From: Bacteroidales bacterium UBA2764
GTDB taxonomy: Bacteria > Bacteroidota > Bacteroidia > Bacteroidales > Paludibacteraceae
Assembly (NCBI GenBank): GCA_002352705.1
Contig: DEIW01000118.1
Coordinates: 1 to 15,602 of the forward strand
Direction: 5' to 3'
DNA length: 15,602 bases
Shown here: positions 13,124 to 15,602 of the stretch, piece after piece
Layout of the letters: each line of letters starts with the position of its first letter
Numbering within the stretch: position 1 is the first letter of the stretch
Translations under genes and position numbers: made by a program
Notes under the pieces: generated by a model
Databases searched by the model: none
Seen by the model: only the letters and a program-made list of their open reading frames with translations
Told to the model about the DNA's origin: nothing

Positions 13124-13168
13124 TTAATTATTTACCATTTGGTCATTTACCATTTGGTCATTTACCAT
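13124..13168 (-). repeat. 15-base tandem repeat with a leader-like mini reading frame
   Basis: ATGGTAAATGACCAA occurs twice (13168-13154 and 13153-13139), followed by a partial third copy that ends in TAA at 13124-13126. It reads MVNDQMVNDQMVNN and stop, and lies in the gap between the endonuclease-family stop and the DUF4290-like start. The identical 15 bases form the first five codons of sufD (4381-4367). Confidence 0.75.
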
Positions 13169-13172
13169 TTTG

Positions 13173-14267
13173 TTATTTTTGACGGATGAGGTAAATCATC
13201 GTAGGGAAGTGGTCTCCGTAACCGTTCTGCCAAACTCCGGCTTTGTGGGTACGGAGCGGAGCTCCTTTGTCTTTTCCCTCCTGTACGGTAAGGAAAGGTT
13301 TGTTGAAGACCTGCGATTTCCAGTAAGCCCAGTTCCCGCTGTTTTTCTTCTCGTTGAGTAGCGGTTCTGAGATGATGATTTGGTCGAAGAGGTTCCATCC
13401 TCCGTTGTAATAGAGGGTACCCGTTCCGTTCGCCAGGTGTATCCACATCGTGTTATAATATCCCTGTGGCTCGACCTGTTTTGGTTTCTTGCGAGCCTTC
13501 AGCACTTCTTTGCATGAGTGGTTGTCGGGATCATCGTTGAGGTCTCCCATGATGATTATTTTTGCCTGTGGCTCTTTGAGGTAAATAGAGTCGCAAATTG
13601 ATTTGCAGAGCATAGCGGCCGTGTCACGTCCCGGTCGTGAAGCCAGTTCGCCCCCATAACGGCTGGGCCAGTGGTTGGTGATCATATGGATCTTCTCCGG
13701 CTTGCCGTCTGCCATCAGATAGCCTGATACCAGTAACTGCAAACGGGTCTTGATCTCACCTCCGTCAGCATAGTGTGCCTTCAGTTCGTATCCTTTGATA
13801 GTGACCGGTTTGAAGAGTACCGAGTCATAGAGGAACCCCACGTCCACACCGCGGCGGTCCGGGCCTTCTATCAAGATCGGTTTCAACCGACGTCCGTATT
13901 TGCTATTCGTTACTGCGCATAGATCGTACAGACAACCGATATTCTCCACCTCGGCCACGCCGATACAAGCTGCTCCGCGAGGGTCGTAGTCCGTACCCAA
14001 CGCACTGACTGCTTCTGCCATTTTCTGCAGTTTGTTCTCGTACTTATATGAGTTCCACTTCATACCGCCGTCGGGCAGGTACTCGTAGTCGTTCTTGCCT
14101 TCGTCATGAATGGTGTCGAACAGGTTCTCCAAGTTGTAGAACGCAATACAACGCACGTACTGACCTTGGCTGGATTCGTCCTGCGTTTTGTTGTTCTTGT
14201 CAGCGGCATTCATCGAAGCGCTGAATGTCAGCAGCAGAGCTGCGACCCAAAGCATTGTGTGTTTCAT
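13173..14267 (-). CDS. Secreted endonuclease/exonuclease/phosphatase family protein
   Basis: A 364-aa exported protein of the EEP (DNase I-like) phosphoesterase fold. The signal peptide is MKHTMLWVAALLLTFSASMNA. Visible motifs are FYNLENLFDT (about 43-52, the N-terminal Asn motif), VAEVENIGCL (about 104-113, metal Glu), the MITNHWPSRYGG block (about 195-206, catalytic His), IIMGDLNDDPD (about 238-248, Asp/Asn pair) and the C-terminal GDHFPTMIYL (metal/catalytic Asp-His). All the expected catalytic residues appear present. The substrate may be nucleic acid or another phosphodiester and is not predictable from the motifs. It leads the four-gene operon with DUF4290-like, prs and M28 genes, with its promoter 60 bases upstream. 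Linkage with prs could mean nucleotide salvage from external nucleic acid, but that is speculation. Confidence 0.92.
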   Translation of the reverse strand: MKHTMLWVAALLLTFSASMNAADKNNKTQDESSQGQYVRCIAFYNLENLFDTIHDEGKNDYEYLPDGGMKWNSYKYENKLQKMAEAVSALGTDYDPRGAACIGVAEVENIGCLYDLCAVTNSKYGRRLKPILIEGPDRRGVDVGFLYDSVLFKPVTIKGYELKAHYADGGEIKTRLQLLVSGYLMADGKPEKIHMITNHWPSRYGGELASRPGRDTAAMLCKSICDSIYLKEPQAKIIIMGDLNDDPDNHSCKEVLKARKKPKQVEPQGYYNTMWIHLANGTGTLYYNGGWNLFDQIIISEPLLNEKKNSGNWAYWKSQVFNKPFLTVQEGKDKGAPLRTHKAGVWQNGYGDHFPTMIYLIRQK

Positions 14268-14326
14268 AAGATATCAATAGTTATTCATTAGATGCTCCCT
14301 AAAAGGCATATTTTCCAAATCGGCTA

Positions 14327-14358
14327 CAAAGTTACAGCTTTTTTTTGATATACGCAAG
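14327..14358 (-). promoter_or_regulatory. Bacteroidetes-type promoter of the endonuclease-prs-M28 operon
   Basis: Minus strand CTTG (-33), 20 bases, TAACTTTG (-7), with the extended box CGTATATCA. Divergent from the ssb promoter. Confidence 0.87.
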
Positions 14359-14392
14359 TCTTTGTATAAAAATATACAAATTTCTTGAATTA

Positions 14393-14424
14393 TTTGCATA
14401 TATCAAAAATTATTTGTACCTTTG
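14393..14424 (+). promoter_or_regulatory. Bacteroidetes-type promoter of ssb
   Basis: TTTG (-33), 20 bases, TACCTTTG (-7), with the extended box CATATATCA. A small CCGG-aaa-CCGG hairpin follows in the leader. The predicted transcription start lies about 50 bases before the ssb ATG at 14481, which excludes the longer open frame beginning at 14385. Confidence 0.88.
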
Positions 14425-14480
14425 CAGCCGGAAACCGGATTTTAGCCGGAGTATTACAAACAATTCAAACAAATCTAATT

Positions 14481-14942
14481 ATGTCGAGTGTAAACAAAGT
14501 GATTTTAATTGGTAACGTAGGTGCAGATCCCGAAGTGCGTTACCTGGACAGAGGCGTCGCAATTGCTACCTTTAATTTAGCTACTACAGAACGTGGGTAT
14601 ACCATGCAGAATGGTACTCAAGTGCCGGATGTAACGGAATGGCACAGCGTTGTTCTTTGGCGTAATCTCGCCGAATGGGCACAACAGAATTTGCGCAAAA
14701 GCATGAAGATCTATGTGGAGGGAAAACTCAAGACGCGCAGTTGGGAGAAAGATGGTCAGATTCGTCGCAAAACAGAGGTGATAGCAGAGAATGTGCAGAT
14801 TCTCTATCGCCCTGAGCAGTACAGACGTGCGGACGGATTGCAGGTGAATAATGAGGCAGAAGAAGCCGCTGCTGCAGCGGATAGCGCTCAGGAGGAACCG
14901 ATACAAGAACAACGCGGAGGATTTTTCAATAATATCTTCTGA
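14481..14942 (+). CDS. ssb: Single-stranded DNA-binding protein
   Basis: A 153-aa SSB that coats single-stranded DNA in replication, repair and recombination. The OB fold runs from SSVNKVILIGNVGADPEVRY through TEWHSVVLWRNLAEWAQQNL and IYVEGKLKTRSWEKDGQIRR to VIAENVQIL, all typical. The Ala/Glu-rich disordered tail (EAEEAAAAADSAQEEPIQEQ) follows. The last residues are GGFFNNIF rather than the usual acidic DDLPF/DDIPF tip that recruits partner proteins; the terminal Phe is kept but the Asp pair and Pro are not. The open frame extends 32 codons upstream, but the promoter boxes lie within that part, so the ATG at 14481 is the start. The stop TGA shares a base with the next gene's ATG. Confidence 0.95.
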   Translation: MSSVNKVILIGNVGADPEVRYLDRGVAIATFNLATTERGYTMQNGTQVPDVTEWHSVVLWRNLAEWAQQNLRKSMKIYVEGKLKTRSWEKDGQIRRKTEVIAENVQILYRPEQYRRADGLQVNNEAEEAAAAADSAQEEPIQEQRGGFFNNIF

Positions 14943-15602
14943 TGACAAACAAAGAGCGATATATTGAATGGGTCGGTCAGCAGGAATATGTGCCTGTGAT
15001 GATGTCGCCCTGGTGGATGGATGCCGTTTGTGCCGGCAAGGAATGGGACGTGCTTTTAGCCGAGGATGAGGAAGGACAGATAGTGGGTGCTATGCCTTAC
15101 CTCTTGCGCAAGCGCGCGTGGTTCAAATATATAATCATGCCGCAACAGACCCAAACGGGAGGTATATGGGTGACTGCCGAGATCACTGCCGATAAATGGA
15201 AAACGGCGGAGGTATGCCGGCAGATCAAAGAACAGTTGGACGGAATGGGCCTGGCCTATTACTACCAGCAGTATTTGCCCGGCAGTCTGTGTGTCGATGC
15301 GATGCACGGTTTAGGCTTCAAGACGCACGAACGGATTACTTATCGTGTGAATGACCTGAGTAGTCTGGATGCGGTTATTGATTCGTTTAGCAAGAATAAA
15401 AAACGTCAGTTGCAGAAGGCGCTCAGCTTGCGAGCGGAGCGCGGTATGAATCCTGAGGATTTCTATCGTTTCCATGTGCGGTGCTTGCGCGCGAGAAATC
15501 GTGAGATCAGTTATTCACGGGAGTTCCTGCTGGTATTGGAGCGTAAGGCACATCGTCTTGGTCAATGCGAGATCGTGACAATCAGCAATGCTGACGGGCA
15601 AC
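14942..15602 (+). CDS. FemAB/GNAT-like acyltransferase family protein, C-terminus cut by window edge
   Basis: A reading frame from the ATG at 14942-14944, which overlaps the ssb stop (TGATG), stays open to the window end for 220 codons. It begins MTNKERYIEWVGQQEYVPVM and includes SPWWMDAVCAGKEWDVLLAE, then GAMPYLLRKR, MPQQTQTGGIWV, a GFKTHERITYRV strand and SFSKNKKRQLQKALSLRAER, continuing past YSREFLLVLERKAHRLGQCE. The order (SPWWLD-like start, the PQQTQ/G segment, a Lys/Arg-rich run before a helix) resembles the BioF2/FemAB-like arm of the GNAT superfamily common in Bacteroidales. The substrate is unknown. The overlap with ssb implies co-translation, although a functional link is not obvious. 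Confidence 0.65.
   Translation, partial: MTNKERYIEWVGQQEYVPVMMSPWWMDAVCAGKEWDVLLAEDEEGQIVGAMPYLLRKRAWFKYIIMPQQTQTGGIWVTAEITADKWKTAEVCRQIKEQLDGMGLAYYYQQYLPGSLCVDAMHGLGFKTHERITYRVNDLSSLDAVIDSFSKNKKRQLQKALSLRAERGMNPEDFYRFHVRCLRARNREISYSREFLLVLERKAHRLGQCEIVTISNADGQ

Noticed and set aside
14385..14480. Upstream 32-codon extension of the ssb frame
   Set aside because: It includes the -33 and -7 boxes of the ssb promoter; SSB proteins start at the MSSVNKV-type sequence encoded at 14481.

Overview
The window reads as a chromosomal segment of an uncultured-type Bacteroidales bacterium. The main evidence is the promoter type. Six promoters carry a -33 TTTG/CTTG box and a -7 TAnnTTTG box, separated by exactly 20 bases each time. 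Gene content agrees: SufCD, a BspA-like leucine-rich repeat surface protein, a DUF4290-like protein, YhcG/DUF1016, a type II glutaminyl-cyclase-like M28 lipoprotein, and an ECF sigma operon with a small one-TM partner.

Layout. Bases 1-2505 (minus strand) form a hexuronate operon, uxaC then kdgK (kdgK runs off the left edge). Bases 2582-3625 (plus) hold a polyprenyl diphosphate synthase with its own promoter, divergent from uxaC. Bases 3713-5214 (minus) are a sufC-sufD unit that lacks sufB and has a half-length SufD. Bases 5257-6525 (minus) are a three-gene stress-type operon: Spy-like periplasmic protein, ECF sigma factor, small one-TM protein. Bases 6526-6987 have no gene but hold a cluster of hairpins, a strong minus-strand terminator and what looks like the remnant of a surface-protein tail. 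Bases 6988-9118 (minus) are an AT-rich islet: a secreted leucine-rich repeat protein followed one base later by a divergent nitrilase-like protein. Bases 9410-10590 (minus) are a YhcG/DUF1016 nuclease-family gene with its own promoter. Bases 10735-14358 (minus) form one tight operon: secreted endonuclease/exonuclease/phosphatase protein, DUF4290-like protein, prs, and the M28/glutaminyl-cyclase lipoprotein. From 14393 to the right edge (plus) lie ssb and an overlapping FemAB/GNAT-like gene that runs off the edge.

The most unusual thing is a roughly 76-base palindromic repeat present three times. One copy is intergenic, at the convergent ispB/sufD junction. Two copies lie in frame inside the M28 gene, where each adds about 25 residues containing VKSSARSD. 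The core hairpin keeps its pairing while its sequence changes between copies, as expected of a mobile or structured palindromic element that can enter reading frames. This resembles the behaviour of Rickettsia palindromic elements, although I see no sequence link to them. Other oddities are an extended -33 box shared by all six promoters, palindromes over three of those -33 boxes, a start-codon-rich 15-base tandem repeat at gene junctions, and paired palindromes in the linker of the DUF1016 gene.

All calls come from reading the sequence by eye. No database search was possible, so family names are by motif recognition.
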